Below are positions 1 to 8,836 of a stretch of DNA of 64,000 nucleotides, piece by piece (position 1 is the stretch's first letter; each line of letters opens with the position of its first letter). This DNA is from Bradyrhizobium sp. SSBR45G (lineage in GTDB: Bacteria > Pseudomonadota > Alphaproteobacteria > Rhizobiales > Xanthobacteraceae). The position numbers were made by a program, and so were the translations under genes. The notes under the pieces were generated by a model that did no database searches, was not told the DNA's origin, and saw only the letters and a list, made by a program, of their open reading frames with translations. The stretch covers positions 1 to 64,000 of the forward strand of contig NZ_BSCT01000004.1 of NCBI RefSeq assembly GCF_030159255.1. Reading direction: 5' to 3'.

Positions 1-608
1 TTTTTCGCAGGCGGGCCGCAGGCGTCAGCCGACGCCTGGCCTTCCCTGCGCCCTTCGATGGAGGGGCGGTGAATGTCGGATCACTCGGGCGCGAGGGCGC
101 GCCGCGGGAATGAACGCGCATGTTTGGACTCCGCCATTGCGAGCGCAGCGACTTGTCCGCCGTAGCTCGAAGAGCGAAGGCGGAAGCAATCCAGGGCTCC
201 AGCAACGATTCTGGATCGCGTAGCTGCGCTCGCGATGACGGCTCCAACAAACACCGTCGTCCCGGCCAAGCACCGCCAGGACGAATGCGCTGGCGGTGCG
301 CAGAGCCGGGATCCGTACGCCGCGGCAGACGTGTGAGGCAAAAAGCCAATGGCCGGCCTGCCTCAAACCGCTCCCTGGGGGTCTGGGTCCCGGCGTTCGC
401 CGGGACGACAACCTCTTTTGCCGCACGACTGCGGTCCCCTGACCACTGCTGCGCGCCAAATACTCCGGTGTCGTCCCCGCGAACGCGGGGACCCATACCG
501 CGGACGCTATCGAGGAACGTCGCTGTCAGTTGCCTGCCTCAATCCGGCCCGTGTTTCTTGATCCCGGCGTTCGCCGGGACGACAGCGGTGTTTGTTGTGG
601 CAGCTCGG
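1..608. repeat. Gene-free left edge made of dispersed repeats
   Basis: No convincing coding frame is present. The first 120 bases contain a hairpin (AGGCGTC at 20-26 against GACGCCT at 31-37) inside what I recognise as a dispersed Bradyrhizobium repeat. Bases 131-241 are a second family, starting CATTGCGAGCGCAGCGA and ending with a mirrored CGCTCGCGATGACGG. Bases 385-409 and 471-586 carry copies of a third family built on TCCCGGCGTTCGCCGGGA. Open frames crossing this stretch are translations of the palindromes and are not supported as genes. Confidence 0.65.
471..586. repeat. Composite mirrored palindromic repeat, copy 1
   Basis: Two palindromes in inverted orientation frame a spacer of about 65 bases. 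The left arm is TCGTCCCCGCGAACGCGGGG at 471-490 and the right arm is TCCCGGCGTTCGCCGGGACG at 562-581. The spacer includes CAGTTGCCTG. The same layout with nearly the same arm distance occurs at 3231-3346, so the unit is a two-arm mobile-type repeat (REP/BIME-like by layout). A solitary arm also sits at 385-409. Confidence 0.75.
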
Positions 609-1394
609 CTAGATCGGTTTCCCCGCATACGGCATCGACGCCGTCAGGCCGCCGTCGACCGGGAAGGCCTGGCCGTTGACGTAGGAGGCTTCGTCGCTGG
701 CGAGGAACAGGGCCATGGCGGCGATCTCGTGCGGCTGGCCGGCGCGCTTCAGCGGATTGAGCTGGCCGATCTTGCCTTCGGTGCCGCGCTCCTTGGCGCC
801 GTCGAAGATCGGCTTGGTCATGCCGGTCTCGATCAGGCCGGGACAGACCGCGTTGATGCGCACGCCGGTCCCGGACAGCGAATAGGCCGTGGTCTGCACC
901 AGGCTGATGACACCGGCCTTGCTGGCGGCGTAGGGGTGGCCCGAGGCGCCGGACTTCAGGCCCGCGACCGAGGCGGTGCAGACGATGGCGCCGCGCTGCT
1001 GCCGGACCATGTGCGGCATCGCGTACTTCACCGCGAGGAACGGGCCGATCAGATTGATGCGCAGGATCTCCTGCCAGTGCTCGACGGTCTGGTCGGCGAT
1101 CGGGATCAGGCCGCCGGAGACGCCGGCATTGGCCCAGATCACGTCGAGCTTGCCATAGGTCGCAACGGCGCGATCGATGAAGGACGACACGTCCGCTTCG
1201 GAGCCTGCGTCTGCCATCACGGCTTCCGCAATGCCGCCCTGCTGCTTGACGAGCTCGACCGTCTCCTTGACGCCCTCGCTGCGATCGACCGCGATCAGCC
1301 GCGCGCCTTCCTTCGTGAACATCAGCGCTGCGGCGCGGCCGATGCCGCTGCCGGCGCCGGTGATGATGACGGATTTGCCTTCGAGGCGGCCCAT
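609..1394 (-). CDS. Short-chain dehydrogenase/reductase (SDR family)
   Basis: A 261-residue classical SDR, an NAD(P)-dependent oxidoreductase of unknown substrate. The N-terminal nucleotide-binding glycine motif TGAGSGIG, the NAG motif (WANAGVS), the active-site YAASK and the C-terminal FPVDGG segment are all present, and length fits the family. I place the start at the ATG at 1394 (MGRLEGKS) because an AGGAGG lies five bases upstream; an upstream in-frame start lacks such a site. The gene points away from a phosphatase gene at 1549, and another SDR gene lies beyond that. It could act in fatty-acid, sugar or quinone metabolism; the sequence does not decide. Confidence 0.9.
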   Translation of the reverse strand: MGRLEGKSVIITGAGSGIGRAAALMFTKEGARLIAVDRSEGVKETVELVKQQGGIAEAVMADAGSEADVSSFIDRAVATYGKLDVIWANAGVSGGLIPIADQTVEHWQEILRINLIGPFLAVKYAMPHMVRQQRGAIVCTASVAGLKSGASGHPYAASKAGVISLVQTTAYSLSGTGVRINAVCPGLIETGMTKPIFDGAKERGTEGKIGQLNPLKRAGQPHEIAAMALFLASDEASYVNGQAFPVDGGLTASMPYAGKPI

Positions 1395-1548
1395 GTTTCC
1401 TCCTGCTTGTTTCGTGATCAGTTGCGTGCCGCGCAACGGAATTCAAACGCCGTTTCAAACGAGGCGCCGCCATGGGGACGACGAACTGACTTGAGACGAC
1501 TGAACTCATCACGTACAGCGAGAGGCGAGCGGAGGGAAGGGTTGCGCG

Positions 1549-2256
1549 ATGACAGCTGATGGGAACAGACCGGCGGTCGTCACCACGCGCTGGTGGTGGG
1601 TGCGTCACGCGCCGGTGCGCAGCGACGGCGGCAACATCTACGGCCAGTCCGACATTGCATGCGATACCGGTGACCGCGAGGTTTTCAAGGCGGTCGCCAA
1701 GATCCTGCCGCGTAGCGCGGTCTGGTATGCGAGCAACCTGATGCGCACGCATCAGACCGCGGAGGCGATCTGGGAGGCGGGTTTTCCGCGGCCCGCCGCC
1801 ATGATCAAGGAGGCCGCCTTTGCCGAGCAGCATCTCGGCCAGTGGCAGGGCATGAACCGCGCCGCGTTCCTGGCCAGCCGTCCCGCCGGCAGCAACTGGT
1901 TCGCTGCGATTGATCAGCCGGCGCCGGGCGGCGAGAGCTATCTCGATCTTTACACCCGCGTCACCAGGGCGATCACGCGCATCACCGCCACGGAAGCGGG
2001 CCGCGACGTCATCGCGGTCGGCCATGGCGGCACCATCAAGGCTGCAGTCGGGTTGGCGCTCGGCGGCCTCGTCGAGAAGGGCCTCGCCTTCGATATCGAC
2101 AACTGCTCGGTGACGCGGCTCGATCACATCGTGAGCGGCGACACCTCCACCTGGCGGCTGCCGATGGTCAATCAGCAGCCCTGGATCGCCGACGCCGCCC
2201 ACGACGCGATGCACCAGCCGGCCGGGCCGGAGGTGACGACGAGCAAGCTGGCGTGA
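1549..2256 (+). CDS. Histidine phosphatase family protein (phosphoglycerate mutase-like)
   Basis: A 235-residue member of the histidine phosphatase superfamily. The phosphohistidine motif appears near the N-terminus as VRHAPV (residues about 18-23), and the second catalytic histidine lies in GHGGTIKA near residue 160. The fold is shared by phosphoglycerate mutases, alpha-ribazole phosphatase and sugar phosphatases, and nothing visible selects among them. The ATG at 1549 follows a GGAGGGAAGG purine run. It sits between two SDR genes, divergent from the left one; a shared pathway is possible but is inference. Confidence 0.85.
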   Translation: MTADGNRPAVVTTRWWWVRHAPVRSDGGNIYGQSDIACDTGDREVFKAVAKILPRSAVWYASNLMRTHQTAEAIWEAGFPRPAAMIKEAAFAEQHLGQWQGMNRAAFLASRPAGSNWFAAIDQPAPGGESYLDLYTRVTRAITRITATEAGRDVIAVGHGGTIKAAVGLALGGLVEKGLAFDIDNCSVTRLDHIVSGDTSTWRLPMVNQQPWIADAAHDAMHQPAGPEVTTSKLA

Positions 2257-2340
2257 GGAGGAGGGTGAGTTGTCTGACGCGTCATTCGCAAATCCGCTCA
2301 ATCCTGGTGTCTCAAGTGACGTCGCCACACGCGCGGCGCA

Positions 2341-2364
2341 CCCTCTCCCGCAAGGGGAGAGGGC
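2341..2364. repeat. Short palindromic repeat (CCCTCTCCC / GGGAGAGGG)
   Basis: CCCTCTCCCGCAAGGGGAGAGGG forms a hairpin with a very short loop in the gap between the phosphatase and the next SDR gene. This palindrome is a frequent intergenic element in bradyrhizobial genomes (established knowledge). It may also act as a weak terminator for the upstream gene, though no T-run follows. Confidence 0.55.
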
Positions 2365-2418
2365 GCATTCACTGGCACCATTGAACTAACAACATCTGCT
2401 AACCAGGAGGACACACCC

Positions 2419-3186
2419 ATGACCCTGTTCGACATGACCGGCAAGGTCGCCGTCATCACCGGATCCACCCGCGGCATCGGGCTCGCCATCGCCGAGCGCA
2501 TGGCCGAGCATGGCGCCAAGGTGGTGATATCGTCGCGCAAGGCCGATGTCTGCGAGGCCGTTGCCAAGGAGCTCAACGACCGCTTCGGCGCAGGAACGGC
2601 GGCCGCGGTCGCAGCCAACATCTCCAGCAAGGAGAACCTGCAGAACCTGGTGGACGAGGCCAACCGCATCTACGGCAAGATCGACGTGCTGGTCTGCAAC
2701 GCCGCCTCGAACCCGTATTACGGGCCGCTCGCGGGCATCTCCGACGATCAGTTCCGCAAGATCCTCGACAACAACATCGTCGCCAACAACTGGCTGATCA
2801 GCATGGTCGTGCCGCAGATGATCGCGCGCAAGGACGGCTCGGTCATCATCGTGTCCTCGATCGGCGGCCTCAAAGGCTCGACCATCCTCGGCGCTTACGC
2901 GATCTCGAAGGCCGCCGACATGCAGCTCGCGCGCAACCTCGCCTGCGAATACGGTCCGCACAATGTGCGCGTGAACTGCATCGCGCCCGGCCTGATCAAG
3001 ACCGACTTCGCCAAGGCGCTGTGGGACAATCCGGAGAACCTCAAGGCCTCGACCGCCCGCTCGCCTCTGCTGCGCATCGGCATCCCCGACGAGATCGCCG
3101 GCGCCGCGGTGTTCCTGGGCTCGGCCGCCGGCAACTTCATGACGGGACAGACCATGGTGATCGACGGCGGCGCGACGATCAGTTGA
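2419..3186 (+). CDS. Short-chain dehydrogenase/reductase (SDR family)
   Basis: A 255-residue SDR with the cofactor motif TGSTRGIG near residues 12-19, the NAA structural motif (VCNAAS), catalytic YAISK and a C-terminal IDGG. It is preceded by AGGAGG seven bases before the ATG, so the start is well supported. It resembles FabG-like and 2,4-dienoyl/3-oxoacyl reductase relatives, but the substrate cannot be read from sequence. Downstream lies a composite palindromic repeat, then the convergent serine hydrolase gene. Confidence 0.92.
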   Translation: MTLFDMTGKVAVITGSTRGIGLAIAERMAEHGAKVVISSRKADVCEAVAKELNDRFGAGTAAAVAANISSKENLQNLVDEANRIYGKIDVLVCNAASNPYYGPLAGISDDQFRKILDNNIVANNWLISMVVPQMIARKDGSVIIVSSIGGLKGSTILGAYAISKAADMQLARNLACEYGPHNVRVNCIAPGLIKTDFAKALWDNPENLKASTARSPLLRIGIPDEIAGAAVFLGSAAGNFMTGQTMVIDGGATIS

Positions 3187-3230
3187 GGTAAGCCGTGGGG
3201 GGGGCGGCGGTGCGGCCACACCCACCAGTG

Positions 3231-3346
3231 TCGTCCCGGCGAACGCCGGGACCCACACCGCGTGATCTGTCGAGGGACGCCACTGCCAGTTGCCTGTCAC
3301 ATTCCCGGCGGTGGTTATGGGTCCCGGCGTTCGCCGGGACGACAGC
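3231..3346. repeat. Composite mirrored palindromic repeat, copy 2
   Basis: Left arm TCGTCCCGGCGAACGCCGGG at 3231-3250 and mirrored right arm TCCCGGCGTTCGCCGGGACG at 3322-3341. The spacer again contains CAGTTGCCTG. Arm spacing matches the copy at 471-586 almost exactly. It lies between two convergent genes, a common location for such elements. Confidence 0.75.
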
Positions 3347-3409
3347 TGTGGTTGTTGGGACATCCCGGCAGACGATGGTCCTGCATGTGCCGGGACGGCC
3401 AGGGGGCCC

Positions 3410-4645
3410 TCACTCCACCGCCGCGTACACCACGTCGCGCACCAGGGTGCGCAGATAGTCGCGCTGCCCCGGGGCCTGGGCCATGAACACGCAGAACAGC
3501 TCCTCCTTCGGATCGATCCAGAAGAACGTGCCGGCAATGCCGCTCCAGAAGAAGGTGCCGGGCGAGCCGGGGAAGGGCGCGATGCCGGCCTCGCGGCGGA
3601 CGGCGAAGCCGAGGCCGAAGCCGTGACCAGGCGAGAGCAGGGTGCCCATCGTCTTCACAGGCGGACCGAGATGGTCGGAGGCCATCAGCTCGAGCGTCTT
3701 GCGGCCGACCAGCCTGGTGCCGTCGAGGCTACCGTGGTTCAGCAGCATGGCGCAGAAGCGGGCGTAGTCCATGGTGGTGGCGACCAGCCCGCCGCCGCCG
3801 GATTCCATCAGCGGCTGCTCGGTCATCTTGAACAGATTGACCGCCTCGCCAGTCCAGGGGTCCTTGGCGAACGGCTCGGCGAGCCGGTGCGCGTTGGCCT
3901 CGCTCGTGAAGAAGCCGGTCTCGTTCATGCCCAGCGGGTTGAGGATGCGCGCGCTGAGGAACGCCCCGAGCGACTGGCCCGAGACGACCTCGATGATCCG
4001 TCCGAGGATGTCGGTCGAGCGGCTGTAGTTGAACTCGGCACCGGGTTGGCAGATCAGCGGCAGGCCGGCGACGATCGACGCGTGCTCGGCGTTGGTGATC
4101 TTGCGGCTGCGCACCCGCGACTGCTGGTAGAGAAGGTGCACCGGCCCGGTGCCGGTGTGCTCATACGCGAGGCCCGAGGTGTGGCGCAGCAGGTCCTGCA
4201 CCGTCATCGGCTGGGCGAGCGGCACCAGCTCCAGCGTGCCGCCATTGTCGATGCCGACCTTCTGGTCGGCGAATTCCGGAATGAACTTGGCGACCGGGTC
4301 GGACAGCAGGAGATCGCCGTCCTCGGCCAGCATCATGATGCCCAGCGAGACGATCGGCTTGGTCATCGAGAAGATGCGGAAGATCGAATCGGGCCGCATC
4401 GGCGTATCCGCATCGGGCGCCTGCCGGCCGATCGCGTCGAACCAGCCGATCCGGCCGCGCCGGCCGACCAGGAGCGTCGCGCCGGGGAGGGTTCCCTTGT
4501 CGACCTCGCGCTTGAAGGCATCCGACGCCCGCTGCAGCCGCACAGCCGACAGGCCGAGCGCCTCGGGGCGGTCATCGGGCAGCGGCGGGCTCAGGGAGCG
4601 CAGCGCGCCAAAGGGCATGCTGGGGGCGGCGGTTGGCGGGGTCAT
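3410..4645 (-). CDS. Serine hydrolase, beta-lactamase/class C-like family
   Basis: A 411-residue protein of the beta-lactamase-related family (esterase EstB / penicillin-binding-protein-like fold). The nucleophile motif S-x-x-K is visible as SMTK in FRIFSMTKPI around residue 90, and the second motif as YSRS in FNYSRSTDILGR. No clear signal peptide is seen, so a cytoplasmic esterase or amidase is more likely than an antibiotic-degrading enzyme. The start is set at 4645 (MTPPTAAP), which has AGGGAG seven bases upstream; a TTG at 4663 is an alternative. Function beyond hydrolysis is not determined. Confidence 0.88.
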   Translation of the reverse strand: MTPPTAAPSMPFGALRSLSPPLPDDRPEALGLSAVRLQRASDAFKREVDKGTLPGATLLVGRRGRIGWFDAIGRQAPDADTPMRPDSIFRIFSMTKPIVSLGIMMLAEDGDLLLSDPVAKFIPEFADQKVGIDNGGTLELVPLAQPMTVQDLLRHTSGLAYEHTGTGPVHLLYQQSRVRSRKITNAEHASIVAGLPLICQPGAEFNYSRSTDILGRIIEVVSGQSLGAFLSARILNPLGMNETGFFTSEANAHRLAEPFAKDPWTGEAVNLFKMTEQPLMESGGGGLVATTMDYARFCAMLLNHGSLDGTRLVGRKTLELMASDHLGPPVKTMGTLLSPGHGFGLGFAVRREAGIAPFPGSPGTFFWSGIAGTFFWIDPKEELFCVFMAQAPGQRDYLRTLVRDVVYAAVE

Positions 4646-4795
4646 GGGCTCTCCCTGGGGCAATGTTGTCGGTTTGGATCAAGTCTGGCGCGGAAGTTGT
4701 GCTCTGACCAGTCGAATTGTCCCATTGCACCCTTGCATTGGGGTGGAGGTCTATGCTTGAAAGCGCCCGAACCGGCGACGCAGTCCCGGCTCGCT

Positions 4796-4871
4796 AGGAG
4801 TGTAGCTCAATTGGTAGAGCACCGGTCTCCAAAACCGGGGGTTGGGAGTTCGAGCCTCTCCACTCCTGCCA
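4796..4871 (+). tRNA. tRNA-Trp (CCA anticodon)
   Basis: A full cloverleaf can be drawn. The acceptor stem is AGGAGTG with CACTCCT, the D-arm contains AGCTCAATTGGTAGAGC, the anticodon arm CCGGT/ACCGG has loop CTCCAAA giving anticodon CCA, and the T-arm contains GTTCGAGCC. Discriminator G and encoded CCA end the gene at 4871. tRNA-Trp directly before secE-nusG is the standard bacterial arrangement; here an antisense gene has been placed between them. Confidence 0.97.
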
Positions 4872-4917
4872 GCGAGATCAAGCACTTACCGCCAAAATCG
4901 ACAGAGACAATGAGGCC

Positions 4918-4940
4918 GGGGCCCGCGACACGCGAGCCCC
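4918..4940. terminator. Hairpin between tRNA-Trp and a convergent gene
   Basis: GGGGC-C-CGCG pairs with CGCG-A-GCCCC around an ACA loop, followed on the plus strand by GAATGCGTTTT. It lies between the tRNA gene and the 3' end of the leftward binding-protein gene, so it may end transcription from both sides. Confidence 0.5.
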
Positions 4941-4960
4941 GAATGCGTTTTGGCAGGTCC

Positions 4961-6187
4961 TTATTGTTTTACATAAGGACAGTTGCCGTCCTTGAGCGGC
5001 CGGAACACCTGGTCGCCCGGCACCTCGGCCAGCACCTTGTAATAGTCCCACGGTGCCTTCGATTCCTCGGGCTTCTTGACCTCGAACAGGAACATCGAGT
5101 GCACCATGCGGCCGTCCTCGCGCAGGACGCCGTTGTCGGTGAAGGCGTCGCGGACCGGGGTCTCGCGCATCTTGGCGAGCACCGGCTTGGTGTCGCGGGT
5201 GCCCGCGGCCTTCACGGCGTTGAGATAGTGCAGGGTGGCGCTGTAGGTCGCCGCCTGGTTCATGGTCGGCATCCGCTTCATCTTGTCGAAGAAGCGCTTG
5301 CCGAAGGCGCGGGTGCGGTCGTTGAGGTCCCAGTAATAGGCCTCGGTGATGATCAGGCCCTGCGCCAGCTTCAGGCCGAGGCTGTGGATGTCGGAGATGA
5401 ACATCACGATGCCGGCGAGGTTCTGGCCGCCGGCGACGATGCCGAACTCGGCCGCCTGCTTGATGGTGTTGATGGTGTCGCCGCCGCCATTGGCCATGCC
5501 GATGATCTTGGCCTTGGAGGCCTGCGCCTGCAGCAGGAAGGACGAGAAGTCCTGGTTGTTCAGCGGATGTCTTGCGCTGCCCACCACCTTGCCGCCGGCC
5601 GCGCGCACGACGTCGCCAGTGTCGCGCTCGATCGAATGGCCGAACAGATAGTCGGCGGTGATGAAGAACCAGGTGTCACCCCCATTCTTGACGATGGCGC
5701 TGCCGACGGTGTGGGCGTTGCCGTAGGTGTCGTAGGTCCAGTGCACGGTGTAGGGCGAGCAGGATTTGCCGGTGATGTCGGAGCTTGCGGCGTCCGTCAC
5801 GATCATCAGCTTCTCGAACTGCTTCGACATCTCCATGCCGGCGAGCGCGGTCGCCGAGGTCGGCATGTCGATGACCATGTCGACGCTCTCGTTCTCGTAC
5901 CATTTGCGCACGATCGAGGCGGCGATGTCGGCCTTGTTCTGGGGATCGGCGCTGATCACCTCGATCGGCTTGCCGAACATGCTGCCGCCGAACTCCTCGA
6001 CCGCGAGCTTGGTCGCCTCGAGATTGCCCTGGCCGCCGATGTCCGAATAGACCGACGAGAAGTCGCTGAGCACGCCGATCTTCAGCGGGGCCTGGGCGCG
6101 GGCAGGAGTGAGGGCGAATGCGGCAAGGCTGGCGACAAGGCCGACGGCGGCAAGGCGCGTCAGTCCCTTGCCCTTGGCAAAGGTCAT
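4961..6187 (-). CDS. ABC transporter substrate-binding protein, branched-chain amino acid type
   Basis: A 408-residue periplasmic binding protein of the LivJ/LivK-like family (peripla_BP_6 type). An N-terminal Sec signal peptide runs to a cleavage site near ARAQA (residue about 32), and the mature protein begins with PLKIGVLSDFSS, typical of this family. The start at 6187 has AGGAGG with seven bases spacing. No permease or ATPase genes accompany it, so it is an orphan receptor; the ligand could be an amino acid, amide or aromatic acid. It lies antisense between tRNA-Trp and secE, splitting a normally tight pair. Confidence 0.93.
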   Translation of the reverse strand: MTFAKGKGLTRLAAVGLVASLAAFALTPARAQAPLKIGVLSDFSSVYSDIGGQGNLEATKLAVEEFGGSMFGKPIEVISADPQNKADIAASIVRKWYENESVDMVIDMPTSATALAGMEMSKQFEKLMIVTDAASSDITGKSCSPYTVHWTYDTYGNAHTVGSAIVKNGGDTWFFITADYLFGHSIERDTGDVVRAAGGKVVGSARHPLNNQDFSSFLLQAQASKAKIIGMANGGGDTINTIKQAAEFGIVAGGQNLAGIVMFISDIHSLGLKLAQGLIITEAYYWDLNDRTRAFGKRFFDKMKRMPTMNQAATYSATLHYLNAVKAAGTRDTKPVLAKMRETPVRDAFTDNGVLREDGRMVHSMFLFEVKKPEESKAPWDYYKVLAEVPGDQVFRPLKDGNCPYVKQ

Positions 6188-6609
6188 GGGTTTCCTCCTG
6201 ATTGTTCTTGTGCCCGCGAGCATGGGCGGGCGCCGCGGGACCGGCAAGAGCGGGAACCGCTGCATCACGGGCATTTCGTCGCGGCACCTGCTCAACCTGC
6301 CGTGGTGCGGAAATGGCCTGCCGCGGGACGAAAAACCGGTGTGTGGCGGGGCAGGCCGGGGGCTGCCGCTGATATGACCGGGGAGGCCCGGCCTGCCCAT
6401 ATCTTGACCTTTGGCCGGTCCGACAGTAGATATCGACGACCTGCAGCCGGCCCGCGACAAAAGCGGATATCCGGCGCGGCTTTTCACTCCCCGAACAAGC
6501 GAGCCCGTGGATCGGCTCATCTCTCCGACAAGAGGGTGGGCCAAGGTCGGCTGTTCGGCTTTTCCAATCAACTCTTCAATCGTCTGATGACGGACGCGGA
6601 CCCCTGACG
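6188..6609. other. Divergent intergenic region before secE
   Basis: About 420 bases without a supported gene. It must hold the promoter for the leftward binding-protein gene and the promoter for secE-nusG; a candidate for the latter is at 6404-6432. I see no repeat or RNA gene here. Confidence 0.6.
6404..6432 (+). promoter_or_regulatory. Candidate sigma-70-type promoter for secE-nusG
   Basis: TTGACC at 6404-6409 and TAGATA at 6427-6432 are separated by 17 bases, a good match to the housekeeping consensus, about 175 bases upstream of secE. Confidence 0.5.
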
Positions 6610-6801
6610 ATGGCTACCAGCCCGTTCAAATTCCTGCAGGAAGTGCGCTCGGAGAGCGCCAAGGTGACCTGGCCGACGCGTCGCGAGGTCACCATCACCA
6701 CGATCATGGTGTTCGTGATGGTGGCGCTGGCTTCGATCTTCTTCTTCGCCGCCGATCAGATCATCCGTTATCTCATCACCTTCGTGCTGGGCATTCACTG
6801 A
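6610..6801 (+). CDS. secE: Preprotein translocase subunit SecE
   Basis: A 63-residue single-span SecE, the short form usual outside enterobacteria. The amphipathic N-terminal part [20 protein letters not shown] is the conserved SecE signature, followed by one membrane helix (residues about 30-55). With SecY (encoded at 53606) and SecG it forms the protein-conducting channel. Its TGA overlaps the nusG ATG by one base, so the two are translationally coupled. Confidence 0.97.
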   Translation: MATSPFKFLQEVRSESAKVTWPTRREVTITTIMVFVMVALASIFFFAADQIIRYLITFVLGIH

Positions 6802-7358
6802 TGGCAACCGCAACGCAAAGCTCCGACAAGCGCTGGTACATCGTCCACGCCTATTCGAACTTCGAGAAGAAGGTCGCCGAATCGATCCGCGAGCAGGCCA
6901 AGCAGCGCAATCTCGAAGACCTGTTCGAGCAGGTGCTGGTGCCGATCGAGAAGGTCACCGAGGTGCGCCGCGGCCGCAAGATCGACGCCGAGCGCAAGTT
7001 CTTCCCCGGCTATGTGCTGGTGAAGATGAAGCTGACCGACGAGGCGTTCCATCTGATCAAGAACACGCCCAAGGTGACCGGCTTCCTCGGCGCCGAGAAC
7101 AAGCCGATGCCGATCTCCGAAGGCGAGGCGATGCGCATCCTGAACCAGATGCAGGAAGGCGTGGAGCGGCCGAAATCCTCGGTGTCGTTCGAGATCGGCG
7201 AGAACGTCCGCGTCGCCGACGGCCCGTTCGCCTCGTTCTCTGGCGTGGTCGAGGAAATCGACGAGGCCCGCTCGCGCGTCAAGGTCGCGGTGTCGATCTT
7301 CGGCCGCGCCACCCCGGTCGAGCTCGAGTTCAACCAGGTCGAGAAGATCGTCGGTTAG
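6801..7358 (+). CDS. nusG: Transcription termination/antitermination protein NusG
   Basis: 185 residues. The NGN domain ([14 protein letters not shown] at the start) contacts RNA polymerase, and a C-terminal KOW domain ([19 protein letters not shown]) contacts Rho or ribosomal protein S10. NusG couples transcription to translation and modulates pausing. It overlaps secE by one base. A hairpin at 7432 in the following 239-base gap may partly separate it from rplK. Confidence 0.97.
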   Translation: MATATQSSDKRWYIVHAYSNFEKKVAESIREQAKQRNLEDLFEQVLVPIEKVTEVRRGRKIDAERKFFPGYVLVKMKLTDEAFHLIKNTPKVTGFLGAENKPMPISEGEAMRILNQMQEGVERPKSSVSFEIGENVRVADGPFASFSGVVEEIDEARSRVKVAVSIFGRATPVELEFNQVEKIVG

Positions 7359-7431
7359 TAGGGCCGGGGCGCCGCCTCCTGCTGCGTCCTGGGCTTTCCT
7401 TTTCGTCCGATCTCGTGTATCGGGCGCCCTT

Positions 7432-7451
7432 CGCTCCCCAAAAGGGGGGCG
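7432..7451 (+). terminator. Hairpin in the nusG-rplK gap
   Basis: CGCTCCCC pairs with GGGGGGCG (eight pairs, one G-T) around an AAAA loop, followed by ATTTCGTT. It could be a weak terminator or attenuator separating secE-nusG from rplKA. The rest of the gap may contain an rplK leader, since L1 represses this operon by binding the leader in many bacteria; I could not identify an L1 target by eye. Confidence 0.45.
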
Positions 7452-7597
7452 ATTTCGTTCGTGGGAGGCGCGGCCGGCTTTGCCAGCCGGACAAAGCGCG
7501 CCGGACCACGGTCCCAAACCTCGCCCGACGGGTTTTGTCGCCCGGAGGGTGGTGCGTTCGCATCAGGCAAGACACGCGAACGCGTTGGAGAAGCAAA

Positions 7598-8026
7598 ATG
7601 GCAAAGAAAGTAACCGGTTACCTGAAGCTTCAGGTCCCGGCCGGCGCGGCCAACCCGTCGCCCCCGATCGGCCCCGCGCTCGGTCAGCGCGGTCTCAACA
7701 TCATGGAATTCTGCAAGGCGTTCAACGCCCAGACCCAGAAGGAAGAGAAGAACACCCCGATCCCGGTGGTCATCACCATCTATGCGGACCGGTCCTTCAC
7801 CTTCGAGATGAAGACCCCGCCGATGTCCTTCTTCCTCAAGCAGGCTGCCAAGATCCAGTCGGGCTCCAAGGCCCCGGGTCGTGACAAGGCCGGCGCGGTG
7901 ACCAAGGCGCAGGTGCGCGAGATCGCCGAGAAGAAGATGAAGGACCTGAATTGCGACTCGATCGAGTCGGCCATGAAGATGGTCGAGGGCTCTGCCCGTT
8001 CGATGGGTCTGGAAGTTGCGGGGTAA
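7598..8026 (+). CDS. rplK: 50S ribosomal protein L11
   Basis: 142 residues with the N-terminal domain rich in prolines ([13 protein letters not shown]), which binds release factors and the GTPase centre, and a C-terminal rRNA-binding domain. The ATG at 7598 gives the standard [11 protein letters not shown] start. It is separated from rplA by six bases, forming the usual rplKA pair. The expected downstream partner rplJL is displaced 15 kb to the right. Confidence 0.98.
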   Translation: MAKKVTGYLKLQVPAGAANPSPPIGPALGQRGLNIMEFCKAFNAQTQKEEKNTPIPVVITIYADRSFTFEMKTPPMSFFLKQAAKIQSGSKAPGRDKAGAVTKAQVREIAEKKMKDLNCDSIESAMKMVEGSARSMGLEVAG

Positions 8027-8032
8027 GGCGCC

Positions 8033-8725
8033 ATGGCAATCGGAAAGCGTTTGAAGAAGGCCCGCGAGGGTATCGACCGCACCAAGCTCTACCCGCTCGC
8101 TGACGCGATCAAGATGATCAAGGAGCGCGCTGTCTCGAAGTTCGACGAGACCATCGAGGTCTCGATCAACCTCGGCGTCGATCCGCGCCACGCCGACCAG
8201 ATGGTCCGCGGCGTCGTCATGCTGCCGAACGGCACCGGCCGTACGCTCCGCGTCGGCGTGTTCGCCCGCGGCGCCAAGGCCGATGAAGCCCGGGCCGCTG
8301 GCGCCGACGTCGTCGGTGCCGAGGACCTGGTCGAGAAGGTGCAGAACGGCACCATCGACTTCGACCGTTGTATCGCCACCCCCGACATGATGCCGCTGGT
8401 CGGCCGTCTCGGTAAGGTGCTCGGTCCGCGCGGCATGATGCCGAACCCGAAGATCGGCACCGTGACCATGGACGTCGCCGGCGCCGTCAAGGGTGCCAAG
8501 GGCGGCTCGGTCGAGTTCCGCGTCGAGAAGGCCGGCATCATCCAGGCCGGCGTCGGCAAGGCCTCGTTCGCCGAGGACAAGCTGGTCGAGAACATCAAGG
8601 CTCTGGCGGATGCGGTCGTGAAGGCCAAGCCGGCGGGCGCCAAGGGCACCTACGTCCAGCGCGTCGCCGTGTCGTCGACGATGGGCCCGGGCGTCAAGGT
8701 CGAGCCGGGCACCGTGCTCGCGTAA
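8033..8725 (+). CDS. rplA: 50S ribosomal protein L1
   Basis: 230 residues, full length for L1, the protein of the mobile ribosomal stalk near the E site and often the repressor of its own operon. Conserved segments [11 protein letters not shown] and [14 protein letters not shown] are recognisable. A terminator follows, so transcription ends here and does not continue into rplJ. Confidence 0.98.
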   Translation: MAIGKRLKKAREGIDRTKLYPLADAIKMIKERAVSKFDETIEVSINLGVDPRHADQMVRGVVMLPNGTGRTLRVGVFARGAKADEARAAGADVVGAEDLVEKVQNGTIDFDRCIATPDMMPLVGRLGKVLGPRGMMPNPKIGTVTMDVAGAVKGAKGGSVEFRVEKAGIIQAGVGKASFAEDKLVENIKALADAVVKAKPAGAKGTYVQRVAVSSTMGPGVKVEPGTVLA

Positions 8726-8753
8726 GGCCAGTCAGGCACAGCCAGGATAAGCG

Positions 8754-8790
8754 GGGCGGGATCGGGAAACTGGTCCCGCCCTTCGCATTT
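8754..8790. terminator. Terminator after rplA
   Basis: GGGCGGGA at 8754-8761 pairs with TCCCGCCC at 8774-8781, followed by TTCGCATTT. It lies between rplA and the convergent nitrate reductase gene and could serve both. Confidence 0.75.
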
Positions 8791-8836
8791 GCGCACGCGC
8801 AACCGCGCGCCGGGCCGCGGCAAGACAAAACGAGGC

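Noticed and set aside
120..1559. A 479-codon open frame on the plus strand across the left-edge repeats and the first SDR gene
   Set aside because: Its first part is translated palindromic repeats and the rest is antisense to a well-supported SDR gene.
4725..4757. A promoter for tRNA-Trp (TTGCAC or TTGCAT with TATGCT)
   Set aside because: The spacings are 21 and 13 bases, both too far from the usual 16-18.
3290..6607. An open frame of about 1100 codons across the serine hydrolase, tRNA-Trp and binding-protein genes
   Set aside because: It runs through a tRNA gene and antisense to two well-supported genes, and its composition is that of a shadow frame.
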